Below, piece after piece: positions 1 to 12,091 of a stretch of DNA of 64,000 nucleotides (position 1 is its first letter; every line of letters begins with the position of its first letter). Both the position numbers and the translations under genes were made by a program. This DNA comes from Theristus sp. LFF4_11 (taxonomy: Eukaryota > Nematoda > Chromadorea > Monhysterida > Xyalidae), in contig JASANC010002024.1 in NCBI GenBank assembly GCA_030248135.1, positions 1 to 64,000 of the forward strand. Direction: 5' to 3'. The notes below the pieces were generated by a model that saw only the letters and a list, made by a program, of their open reading frames with translations, was not told the origin of the DNA and did not search any database.

Positions 1-830
1 TCTGCTGTTGTTTTTATCAGTGTTTTTGTGATTCTTTATTATTCTGCAATTCTCTCCTTGATTTGATTGGTTTATCATTTGAAAGTATGTATACTTTAGA
101 TTATGAAATCGTACGCGTAACATCAGAGGCAACATGGCACCTTGCATCTCGTGGCTGATCAGATAAACATGCCCGAGTGAAAAAATAATCATTGGGCGAA
201 ATTGAAAAGTTCCAGAGAAATAGAGTTTTTCATGAGCAAGTTTTGCAAAATTCTGCATGTTGACGGAATATTCTACACTGCAATTTGCATGTTCGCCCCA
301 ACGCGGACGCAAATGGTCTAAACAGCGGCAACCAGCGACACGTTTGACTGTGTCCATGCAACCTGAGCAGCTGCGTGTGTGCGTGCAGATGATCGCTGCA
401 CTGGCACATGCTGATCACGAGCGCGTGCGACTGCAGGCCACGTGTGTCGGCCACAACCTGCACAAGCGAAGCGGGACATCCGTACGATCAAAGTGCACGG
501 ACAGCAAACCACTGAACGTCTCTGCAGGCACTGCTGTTCAAATGGAATCGAGAGGCGTTTTATTACAATGAGCGCCAAGTGAAACCGAAATGCCCGCAAA
601 TTCAACAGTGAACAACAATGCGAGCCAGCCGCCAGCACACCAAAACATTCCATTTCAGTTTCCGATTTTTTCACCAAGTCTGAAATAAGTATGTGACCAA
701 TGCTGAGCGCCAGACTCACCGTAGAAACTGCCGCAGAGTTCGTGCACTTTGCAGCCGTTTGCAATTGCAACATCGGCGATGCAGCGTACAGCTCGAACAT
801 GTGCTCAAACCGTCGCCGTAACAAACTCAT
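1..830 (-). CDS. partial gene of unknown function, 3' part cut by window edge
   Basis: I do not recognise this protein. Three exons can be joined in frame: 720-830 (starts at an ATG, ends at a GTGAGT donor), 363-457 (acceptor TTGTGCAG, ends in phase 2 at a GTTGCA donor) and 277 running down to the window edge (acceptor AAATTGCAG). The third exon stays open to base 1, although a donor inside it is possible. The product begins MSLLRRRFEHMFELYAAS and continues as a mostly helical, Cys- and His-containing sequence with no clear domain, signal peptide or membrane segment. The ATG may not be the true start, because an acceptor-like site lies just upstream. The next gene on the same strand, MED24, ends 3.4 kb away across a repeat-rich gap. 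Exon structure is moderately convincing; function is unknown. Confidence 0.5.
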
Positions 831-1019
831 TTCAGACTTTTCATGAAAATCACGGAAACGGAAACGGTAAATTGATTTAGCACACTGAGCGCATCTGGTC
901 AGTCGGTGCCCGTGTGATCTGATCTCACCCGTGTGCAGTGATCATCATCGTTCATCTGCAGTCGCATTTCAACGACCGTCACAAACAACGGTGCAACCAG
1001 CGAGAACCTGAAGAAATTG

Positions 1020-2195
1020 AGTGGGGAAATTTTGGGTGGGTTGAGTTTAAAGAGGTCGGGGTGGACGGGAAGTTAAATAGTAATGGGTGTTGGGTGGGGG
1101 GGGGGGCTGTAGGGGGTGGGGGTCAAGAAAGAGAAACGTGGGGAGGGGGGGAGGGGGGTGGGGTGCGGAATAAGGGGGGGGGCGGGGGGGGGGGGGGAAA
1201 AGGGTGGGGAAAAAAAGGGGGGGGGTTGAGAGGGGGGGGGGGGGGGATTGGGGGGGGAAATCGGTGGTTGTTGTTTTTTTGGTTGTTGGGGGGTGGGGGA
1301 AAAAGTGTGGGGGGGAGTTGAAATGGGTTTGTTTGGGGGAATTGTGGGTTAAAGGGGGGTTTGGGGTTGTGATGGAAAGGGGGGGAGGGGGATTTTTTGG
1401 TTTGTGGGAAAGGTGTGTAAAAAGGGGTTTGGTGGGTGTGTGGAGGTGGGGTGGAGTGTGGTGTGTGGGGTTGTATGATGTTGGTGGGGATTGTGTGGTG
1501 GAAGAGAAGAGGGGGGGGGGGGATGGTGGGGGATTTAGGAGTGGGGATGGGGGGGGGGGGGGAGGAAGGGAGGAGGGGTGGGGGTGATGGGGGGGTGGGA
1601 GGTGGATGGGGGGGGGAGGGGAAGGAGGGGAGAGGATTTGGGTGATTTGGGGGGGGGGGGGGGGGGGTGGGGGAGAAAGGAGGAATGGGGGTGGGATTGG
1701 GGGGTTAGTGGTTGGGGGGGGGGGGGGGGAAGGGGAGGGGTGTGGGGGTGGGGGTGGGAGGGTTTGGGGGGTGGGGGGGGGAAAGAGGGGGGGGTGGTGG
1801 GGGGGGTTGGGGGTAGGGGTGGTGGGGGGGGGGGAGGGGAAGGAAGGGGATTTGGGGGGGGTAGGTGATTAGGGGGGGGGGAGGAGGGGGGGTGGTTGTG
1901 GGTGGTGGGGTGGCGGGGGGGGGGAGTTGTGGTGGGTGGGGGGGTGGTGTGGGGGGGGGAGGGGAGGGGGGAGTTTTGGGTTGGGGGGGGGTGGGGGGAG
2001 GATAAGGGGAAAGGGGGGTTGGGTTTGGGGATGGTGGTGGGGGGGGAGGAGGGGGTGTTGGTGGGGGGGGGGGTGGGGGTGGGTTTTGGGGTGGGGGGGG
2101 GTGGGGGGGGAAGGTGGGGGAAGGGGGGGTGGGGGGAGTAGGGGGGGGGGAGTGGGGTTTTGGGTGGTATTTTGTGGGGGAGAGTTTGGTAAAAA
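1020..2195. repeat. 1.2 kb strand-asymmetric G-rich tract
   Basis: The plus strand here is almost only G with some T and A; cytosine is nearly absent for more than 1 kb. Runs of 6 to 18 Gs recur throughout, so it could form many G-quadruplexes. It ends abruptly against a copy of the family-E element. The 249-residue proline-rich reading frame on the minus strand is a by-product. Length and base composition may be affected by sequencing error. Confidence 0.9.
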
Positions 2196-2815
2196 GGGTG
2201 AAAATCAACGAAAGACAACACTTTTTGCACTGGTGCTGCTGTATGCACAGCGGTGCGTACGTTAGCAACAACAACAATTGTCACCCTCGTGGCCTGGTGG
2301 TAGTGCGTTAGACTACAGTCTGTGCGCTCGGGGATTGAGCCCCGCCGAGGGGTATGTAGGCACTTAATGACAGAGAAAACTCAATGGGCGCCCTACTCAA
2401 TGGCGTTCTGTACGCTTCTCTGGGTTAGCCCTGGCTAAAAACATCGCCTAAAAATCCCAACAAAACAACAACAACAACAACGATAAAGCTACATGCAGCA
2501 ATATTTTGCAATTTCTGATGTTTCTGTTTTTGCACAGAATTTACAGAATTTCGCACATGGTGTGATTTTAGACTAAACTGAAGAGGACAATTGAAAAATA
2601 ACTTCAAAGTTTTTACGCTTTTCAGCAAGCTTTTAAACAGCAAACGCGGCGCAAAAATATAACTCTTATGTACTTGTATCCGTGTGTACCACATCAGAGA
2701 CTTGAAAAGCGTTGTCGAGCCAAGTCTTTCACTGCTTACACAAGGCCATATTCCTGCTTACACAAGGCCATATTCCTCCTTTTATATGCGTCTCCCGCAT
2801 TTTATGTCTACTTGG
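2196..2815 (+). repeat. family-E element, right half, interrupted by a SINE
   Basis: This stretch matches 37240-37400 and 37665-37905 of the full foldback element. Unlike that copy it lacks the family-A insertion but has a SINE at 2284-2482. A short internal duplication of the motif CTTACACAAGGCCATATTCC lies near the right end. Confidence 0.8.
2284..2482 (+). mobile_element. tRNA-derived SINE, type A
   Basis: The head carries pol III-like A and B boxes (TGGCCTGGTGGTAGTGCGTT; GGGGATTGAGCCCC) and the tail ends in (CAA)n. It interrupts a family-E sequence whose empty site is visible at 37319-37340, so it inserted by transposition. Not a functional tRNA: the cloverleaf cannot be completed. Confidence 0.75.
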
Positions 2816-3661
2816 GTTATGGTATATCTATCCAAGAAAGTAGTCTCACAGGTCAGAACCTTTGGAACACTGAAGTTTTTTCAAATTATCCAAAAATGAA
2901 CACTTTATTTCAGGTGCGATCAAAAGTCGAATTTAAAATTCGATTTTAAAGAAAAATCAATGGACCACAGGAATACACAAGACGAAGACAATTTTTAACG
3001 AAGAAAAACACTTTGTTCAACCAAAGTAATTCAACATTCAAACCCAATCAGTCAGAGCATTCACAGGCTGTGTAACAACAGACAACAAAAAAGTTATCCA
3101 GTTAATGATTACAACAAGTTTGTAAATCAGTATTATTTAATTTACACGTATTTTTTCCAATCTATCTCGCACAACGAACAAAACTGGGTCAAAACGGTGT
3201 TTGTTGAAACAACTGACCATCTAAATGATGTTCAAAAGTAACTTTTAAAAAAACGCACAACTGTTGCGTTTTAGTCAAACTCTGTGCACCGGTCAATCTG
3301 TGAATAACAATAGTTTCAGTGAAAATGAAAGCAAAAAAACAAATAAACAGTATCACTCAAACACAAACAAAACTAAAACGATACGTCCACAAGAAGAAAC
3401 TCGGATCACAATAGAGTTCACAAGCAATGTGCTTGCCATTCGGCCGCACCCAAATAGCAACCTATCACAAAAGCACGGCAGCGCTGTTCAAAAAACGTTC
3501 ATTCCGTTGGACATGGCAGACGCAGCAAATGAAAATGGCCACGCAAACACGAGCTGCGTTGTCCGTTGTGTGTGTGTTTTAGTGCACGTGCACTGGCACC
3601 CATTTGAGTCGGTGCCCCGCTCAGGCTTCTGCCATATTCATCGTTTGCCATGCGCCCAACT

Positions 3662-3780
3662 AAAGGCTAACTCTATAACATATCCACCTAACTGATTGGT
3701 TGGTGGTCACGTGATGCATGCACAGAATGCATTCATCAACCAGTCAGCTATTAATAGTTGGATATGTTTTAGAGTTACGA
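3662..3780. repeat. family-D palindromic MITE
   Basis: Arms read CTAACTC...ACATATCCA and GATATGTTTTAGAGTTA, with the ATTGGTT box and TGATGCATGCA core of the family. Sits downstream of MED24. Confidence 0.7.
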
Positions 3781-4213
3781 CTGCAATGGATTGTTGGTTT
3801 ATTAAAATTGCAACATCAGCCAGTCAGAGCTAATTGCAAAGATACATTCGAACGCCAAAACGGTGGGCCAATAATAAAGTTCGACCTGGCATTAGCAAAC
3901 AAACAGCCTATGATGATACCGTACTCGGTCTTCACACGATTTGTATATGAGTGAATAACTATGTTCAGATTGATACTTGTTTCCCTTGTTAATTTGCCGT
4001 TGCCAATGTTATTCTCCGACGATCGCTTAGATTGAAGCAAAGTCGTGGCAAGACCGAACTCGGCTGATATATTAGCGTGCTTGGTTGGCCTGCAGCTTTG
4101 GCCGAAGCCCATATGGATAAATGACTGCAGTCGGAGCTCTGTGGGCACTGAAACTGCAAAGGAGCACACGAACAGCAAAGCGCAATCACGTTCGAGAGCG
4201 CCACCAACGCTGT

Positions 4214-7200
4214 TCACAGCGCACGCAGCTGCCGCAGCAGGCACAGATTCTGCAGCGCGCGTCTTCGTTGCGTCTGATTGCGCAGATCATACAACGCCAA
4301 CACCACCGGTGCTGAGATCACTTTCGGATCGGTGCGGATCAGCCGTGTCAACTGGAAACAAATTGAAAGAACATTGTGGAAATTGGCGGTGGAGGCGTCG
4401 GCGACGATACAGTTTGGGTGCGGCACCACAAGCCGCAACACCACCAACAAACACTGACGTTGCTCATCAGCAGCAACACACGTTCGTGCATGCCACTGAC
4501 ACCTGCACACGTTGCTGTTTAAGGCGAAAATAGCTTTTTGTCCGTACGCACAGACGTCGTCCAAAATCGCGTGCGCAAACTAATCGTGTCCGTAAACATA
4601 GCACGCACGACACGATTTCTATGGCCATTTTACGTGTCGTGTCAGTGCGCACGCACAAAAAAAACTAATTGCAAAATTGCCCGTTAGACTGTGCCCGAGA
4701 AAACATTGCATTCGAACATCGTGCAGCATCGTGCAGCGCATCACGATCTTGTACAAAAACGAAAGTGCTGTTTATTGCAACGTTCGCACTCCACCATTTG
4801 CGGAGGCAGCACAGCGATCATCTCCTTCGCTGCTGCTGAGCCATTTTCGGCCACGATCCGGAGGAAACTCGCGAGCAAATAGACCGCCGGTCTCAGTTCG
4901 CCATCTTCGCAGATCACACACAGACGCTCGTAGAAGACGCCTGCAAAAAAGTGGCTCGTAATGACAGTCATGACATGACCGCTCAACGACAAAACAATTG
5001 GGGCGAGAAACACGAACAAAAAGAAAACAGCACAATTTAGCGAGCTTCACTGCAATACAACAGCGCACACTCACGCAATGTTTCTTTTGCCGTCAATCGC
5101 GGCTCGTTGGCGTTGTCGCCTGCAGACACGTCGCTCGTTGCTGAACAAAAACACGAGAACTGTCAATTTACATTAAACAAACAACTTTCAGCGTTTTTAG
5201 CAGAAACCACCAGCAAATGGGGGTGATCAGATCAGATCTGATCTAAATGTGGCTATCTGCTAACTTAACAGCAGCACAGCGAAACTTTGGAGCACCCACC
5301 GGCAACGTCGGTTGCGCCCGTCAACTTCTGTTGGTTTTCCATTCGCCTGATTTTCGCGCGTGGCTCTTCGTCAGCAGTGGCAGTGTTGTTTGCGTGGCTG
5401 CTAGTCTGTAAAAGAACAGTTTCTGTGGTAGGCACTGACTATCATGGCAACAACGCATTTCATCTGATCGCGAGCGAATGTCACATTTTTTTGCCCCCTT
5501 TTTATTCTTACCCAACGCCCTTGGGGAAAGGCAGTGTCGCAATTTTTTTTATTGTCCACCACATGAACTGCGACGTTGGAAGCAGTTTTTCTGCTATAGC
5601 AGTGGGCGTTGGGCAAGCTGCGCTGGTGTGCATGGGCGCGATGTCACTAAGTTCCTCGCCACCGGAACAGCAATCTTGTGAATCAAGAAAGCCGACGTTT
5701 ATGCTGCCGAACCATTAAGCCGCACGCAACCCGGGGCAGCCGAGTGGTCACGAGCGGATTCGAACCCGGGCCTTCCGATTGGAAGTCCCAAGTGCTATCC
5801 ACTCAGCCACTCAGCCGGCAGCGAATGTCGCGTCGTGGTGAGCGTGCAGCAGCGTAACGCACCTGCGCACGTTTCGCGTCAGCGGCGTCCAGCTGCATGG
5901 CCAGCATGATCGCCTGCACCAGGAATCGTGCGAACACCAGGCCCCTCGGCGCCACGCAGTACAGCTCGTGCGTCGCAGCGAGCACAAACTCGGCAACCTG
6001 CACGCGAACGCAACAACGCTCAGCAACAGTTCGCGCTCTCTGCTTCTGCCCAGTACACTTGATCGCCGCTTGCCTTGGTGCGTCCAAATCCAAAACACTC
6101 AATCAGCGCTGACTGCACAGAAACGGTTGCATATGTTTCGACACTGCAACAAGCAGGCAGAGGAAAAGCAAAAACAGCTCAAACATGTTGATTGACTCGT
6201 CAGATGGCTAATTGCGATGTGTTACAAAAAACTACAATCGACAAAATGCGGCTCGTTCTTGGAGTGGGTTGATGATGTGAGCGATTGTAGTTTTGTTCGG
6301 GACAGCCGTGCTTGTGCTATTATCTTTTATTTTGGTCCCGCAACTCAATGCGCCCATACATGGGTAAACAGTTGCATGCAGGACGCGGGAATTCAAAATT
6401 GGTAAAGTGATCCGAGTCGCCTACGTAGGGCCGAGTCACTTAGGCGACTTTGAATTACCACTTGAAGATTGAAACTAGTTTTCTTTTCACGTCTGCACAC
6501 GCATTCAGTCGCAGAACTTAAAAAATTGATATTACCTGCGTGCTCATTTGCAGCAGCGCATCAGCAGGCCGCTCACACAGCAACGCGATGCTCAGACACA
6601 GCTCGCTGGCGAGCGACATGTGCTCGATGGTCTGCGCGTGCAGCATCTCCTGCAAGAGTAAATCAAATAAATTTGAAAAAAAAAACAAATCAGTCGTCTG
6701 TTGTCAAGTGATTATCGATCGTTTGATCAGATGCGCGGGTAAAAACGAAACTCAAACTCGTTCGAGTTTGCTTCGACATTTTCGGTGAACGAGCGGAACG
6801 TTGACTTGTGAGACACCAGCGCTCATGCCACACACACGGCACACGTTCCGCGTAATCAGCGAGAAAGATGCCGAGTGGAACCTGCCCAAATCCCAACGCA
6901 CCCACGCCAGCCGTAGTGGTGTTGTGTGCACACGAACACACTGCGCCACTTTCATAAAAACTTAATTCATAATTGTCCAATTGTGCTACTACACCACTGA
7001 GCGCCTGAATGAAATCATGAAGCCTCACAGGTTCTTTCTCACGGAAACTCATTCACCAATGTCTGCGCTTCAACGTGCTATAAGAAAACTGAAATGTGTC
7101 GCCTCGAGAATTTTATGAGACTCTCAATGGTGTAGTGCTATTGGACAGCTAAGTTTTAAGAAAACTGGCCGCGCTTTGTGTGTTGTAGCACGACTGCACA

Positions 7201-10200
7201 GAAACACTAACCCAAGTCCACAAATGACACCATCGTTTCGTTTCGCCGGCACGGACACAGCGGTCAAACAGCGCCAAGATTGAGGGACTCGCCCACGCCT
7301 GACGGATGCCGCAGATGAACGCCTAGACAATGGAATAGTGATCGACACAATGTGCACGGACAAGCACCAACTGATAAGCACTGAGAGAGGATGCAGTCAG
7401 CAGATTGGTTCATTTTGAATTCGGGCACACTGCTTGCTCCTCCAATATCGATGCAGCCAATATCAGCATAAACCACATTGAACATTTCTAATGCGCAAAC
7501 TAGCAGCAATTTTATTCTGCATCGACTGCTGTTCGTTGCTAAACACGAGCGCACAAATGCACAGCAGCGAGCACGAATGGCAACCGAAGCCCACCTGTTT
7601 CAAGTACTCATCAGAGGGCACTTGCTGAGCACTCAGCGATGCCGGCAGTGAGCGTCGCCCGCACTGGATCAGCCACGTGTAGGCGGGCGTGACGAGACAC
7701 GGCTTGCTGCCGATCGCCATGCTCTCCAACAGTGGGCGGGCCGTGGTCAGCGCGAAATTCCATCTGCAAATGATCACGTGACATTCGCACACAGACGTAA
7801 CTGCACTGCAAAATCACCTGGTTGTTTTGTTTCTCGAATTTATTATTGACCAATTCAACCTGAATTCAATTTCTAACGACCAATTCAATTCAACGCGCAG
7901 TCTCACTCAATAACATATCCAACTGATTGGTTGACGCATGCATTCTGTGCAAACCACACTCTGCGTCGCCACAGCAATTCATCGTGCATCGCGGGATCAC
8001 CGCGACCAATAAGCTAGCTGGATATGTTATGGAGTTAGACTGTACATCCCGATTAGCTGCCTCGGGTGATCCAAAATTCCATTTCTCACGATCAATTCAA
8101 TTGAACGTAAACGCAGATTCTCGCAGCCTGCTTCATTCGATGGCACCAATAACGGGAACGCAGGCAATGGAGGCAGTGCTGGTGAGCGCCCAGCGCACCG
8201 CAGCAGCCGCGGCCACGTACCGCTCGTTGTGTTGCGCCCGCTTGGCGACCGTCGCCGGCGGTTGCGCGCCGTTCTGGAAATGCGCGTGCAGGGCGCTGGC
8301 CAGCTGACGGCGTGCCTCCGTGGGCGGCTGCGCGTGCACCCACTCGACCATGCACAGCAGCAACGCGCACACGTCCAGTTGCAGTGCGATCAGAATGTTC
8401 TGTGAACGCAGCGACAAACAGTCATGAACGCACCGGACATCTGGTGATCGCAACACACATCGAGCCGTCCATCAAACACAAAGCACACGCAGATCACATT
8501 TGATGGTTTTGCGCATTTAAGAAAGTATGTTTGTTTAAACCGGGTCTCGTTTTGCGCAGATACAGAGCACATAACAGTTTTTTAAATTTCAGCAAGAACG
8601 AAACTTTGATTTTGGCTGAATCTACCACCACACGCCACACGTTTTCTTGCCTCTCTGATCCTATTGTTTGTTATTTCGTGGGCTCTGTATTCTGCGAAAA
8701 AAAACCGACAGATAGAAACTGCACTTTGATCTGACGAATCAGCGTCAGGCAACTGCATTGCACTCACTGCAAAGCGCACCCAGATAAAATCAATCCATCA
8801 ACAACTCACTCTAAGGTCGTCATTGGTGAGTCGCTTCTGCTCGATGCCTTCCAGCAGTTTCTCACCAATCGTCGGTATTGTTTTGAATACATCAGCCCAA
8901 TTGCATCTGGAAGAAAACAATGTGAACTGAAAAAATTGCACTATTAATAAAGCCATTTCGTTACCACTGAACACATCTTGTGGCGGGACTGTGTCACACA
9001 GTAGCAAACAAAGCATGTGATGCACATCTCGAGTGACGCGCAAATTCAAGCATTTCCACAAGCAGCGCTGCACACAGCATTAAAAACAGTCGAGATAAGC
9101 ATAAACACCTGTAAAGTTGGTGGTCTCGTGCGTGAAAATCGCGAAGCAACGAACTGAACGCACTCATTCACGACGTAGAATCGTTCGGCAGCCGCGAGTT
9201 TCGCCATGGTGTGCTCGATGTTGGCGGTGTACGCAGTGCTCCAACGATCACCACGCTCGGCATCGTTGCTGTCCGTGTTGCCATCGACGACCGCGTTTGC
9301 GGTTGCAGACGCCTCCATTGGCTGCGAGCAGCCGTTGTTGCCGTCGCTCGCGGTCGCTTTGTCGTGCGTTTTGTGGCGCACGTTGCAGTTTGCTGATCGC
9401 TCATCTGCGTCGTCGTCGTTGCGCGGACGAATGTGAACGCCGAAACGATTGTGCCACACGCCAAAGAAACTCGCGCTCTCGTGCGCGCACAGTCGCTGCA
9501 AGGAATTGCACGCAATGTGTGCCAAACAAAACTCGCTCCTGTTGCTTCCGTTCTTGCATCATTCATTCCGAATGAACACTTTTGTGAAAACCGCCTGCAT
9601 CGAGCGGTAGTTTTACGAAATATCGCAATCTTTGACTGACTGGCGCAAAACCATGACGTGGGCAAGTGCAGCACAAAAACACAAAAGTCTCACAAAATGG
9701 AAGCAGCTGATTACTGAACTGATTGATTCAACCTGATAATACAGCAAATCAGTGCGCATAACCGTGGTTCGTTTTTATGCTGCTCGAACACCACTGACTG
9801 ACAGGGTGCTTCTCAGTCGTGCACCAGTTTGCTGCGGTTGTGGACGGGACAGTAAACGAGCTTGACAGTCTGCCATCACCAAACAAGAGCAAGCGTCCGC
9901 TCGCACGTGCACCGTTTAGGGTTGGTAAAAAACCGGTTTTTTATATTGCCAGGAAAAAAACCGGTTTCTTTTCCGTTTTAAAACCGTTTTAAAACCATAA
10001 AAAACCGAATGCTTCCCAGCTCCTAAACTTTCCAAAACTTGGCATCTTGAACTCAAAATAGGAAATACATCAAAATTAGTGATTTTGAGCAGCGTGAAAT
10101 GCTGTTTTCGGGCATACAACCGACCCAATTTGCAAAACCACTGCACCGTTTTTTCAAAAATATAATTTTACATTTTATCAATCAAACGAAGAATTGTGAT

Positions 10201-12002
10201 TTTTGACCACGAAGTTTGAAAATTTTTAAGGTAAAAAACCGGTTCTTTATTTTTTCAAGAAAAAAAACTGGAAAATAAACCGGTTTTAAAACGGAAAAGA
10301 AACCGGTTTTTTTCCTGTGCCAACCCTAGCACCGTTTACCAAGTCCGTGTAAACGCTGGTGATGCGCGCGAGCAACAGGAACGACAAGTCGAACATGACC
10401 GCTCGGATGGCGTGCTGCTCCGTGTCGTCGCCGACGGGCGTGTCGTGGCCGTGCGGCTGCGGCTGCGGCGTCTGCGAGCTCTCGTTGAATCTGCAAACGC
10501 AACGCCAACGGCATGTTTCTTTGAAACTGTCTTCTTTTTAGCAAAATACAGAACCAGCAAAAGAAGAGCGAACGCTCGCTCTGTAAAGACAACGCTGCAA
10601 AAAGAGCACCATTGAGCTTTTGTTTATCGTACGCACCCGCACGGACACGCACGACAGACGACAAAAAAAAAACAGTGGCCACGCAAACGATTTTGTCAGC
10701 TCAGTTCACTCACTGGGGTTTGCTGGCGAGTGGGTCGGTGCGTGGTGTGTGCGAGTTTGCACAGAAGGAACGCAATTCGACAACGGTCGAACAAACCACT
10801 CACTGTATCATTTTGCGCGAGAAACTGTCCAGTTTCCCCATGGCGGCGCTGCTCGCGCAGATGTAGTCGAACGACTTGCCAGTGATCATGTGCGACATCA
10901 TTTGCACCAATTTGTCGATGCGGTTCGCAAACTCGGAGTGGTTGAAACTCTGCGCAAACAGCGTTTCTGTGTCAGTTTGAAAATTCCCAACAAGGCCAAA
11001 CCAATTTATTGTGTGTGTGTGCACCAAAACAAATGGAAACCACAAAAAATCGTAACACACGACAGACCCTTTCCAGGGTGTTCACAGTGCCGCTGGCCTT
11101 GACAATCAGGGTGACTCCGCCTTGCGTGCCCGGCGATGCGTCGGCAAAACTGACGCGGTCGTGGTTGCTGCAAAAAACACAACAAATTGCTGAACTGTAA
11201 AGGCCCATTCATGCCCTCGCGGGCGCTGAAGCTCAGGCACCACTTAAGCACGTGAAGCTGCGACGTTTTTGCTCCATGAATGAGGCTTTGGTGTTGTGGC
11301 AATGTTGATCACACTTTGCACTATGCTTCGTGTGCATTGATTGGGCGTGCCACTGCCGCAGCCACTCTGTTTGCAACGAACTATAGTCGTGCTAAACAAA
11401 CGCACGCTTTACTTACCGCAATGCTTGCAGGATTGTCTCTGTCGCATCGGTGATTAGGCTGGCTGCTTTCATTTGGTCAAGGAAATTCTGGAAACTGTTG
11501 CATCTGAAATGAAAACATAATAAATATGGCTCCTTTATTTTGGCTCCGAGACTCAATGCGCGCATGACGCGGGAATTCAAAATTGGCAGTGATCTAAATC
11601 GCCTAAATAGGGCCGAGTCACTCAGGCGATTTTGAATTGCCACATAAAGATTGAAACTAGTTTCTTTTCTACGTCTACACACACTGAGTCGCAGACTCTT
11701 GATATAACAGCGATATATAACAACAATTATAAGCGATATATAACAATTATAACAACAATTATAAGCGATATAACAATTGACAATAAGAATCTCGAGCTCT
11801 TGTTTTTTCAGACAGTCGGCTGACACGGACATACCTACCTTGTCTTGACGTCGAGGCTGTTCAGGAGCGTGTGAAAACAAGCGACTTGCTCGAGGGCCCG
11901 TTGGATGTCGGTGGTTGTGATGAGACCATCAAGCAACAGGCTGTTGATGACACGAGGCACCTGTAAACATGCTGTTCTTGTGTTCATGTGACACGAGCAA
12001 GC

Positions 12003-12044
<42 letters not shown>

Positions 12045-12045
12045 C

Positions 12046-12091
<46 letters not shown>

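Noticed and set aside
318..830. 170-residue single-exon protein
   Set aside because: Only the first 37 residues are used; the frame reads through a GTGAGT donor into sequence that is better explained as an intron followed by two further exons.
1535..2284. 249-residue proline-rich open frame on the minus strand
   Set aside because: It is the translation of the G-rich tract; composition is set by poly-C on the coding strand and there is no domain or start context.
6752..7052. Possible extra MED24 exon between exons 17 and 18
   Set aside because: Part of the frame is the dispersed repeat at 6960-7050, and exon 18 already supplies the conserved block that follows exon 17 in the family alignment.
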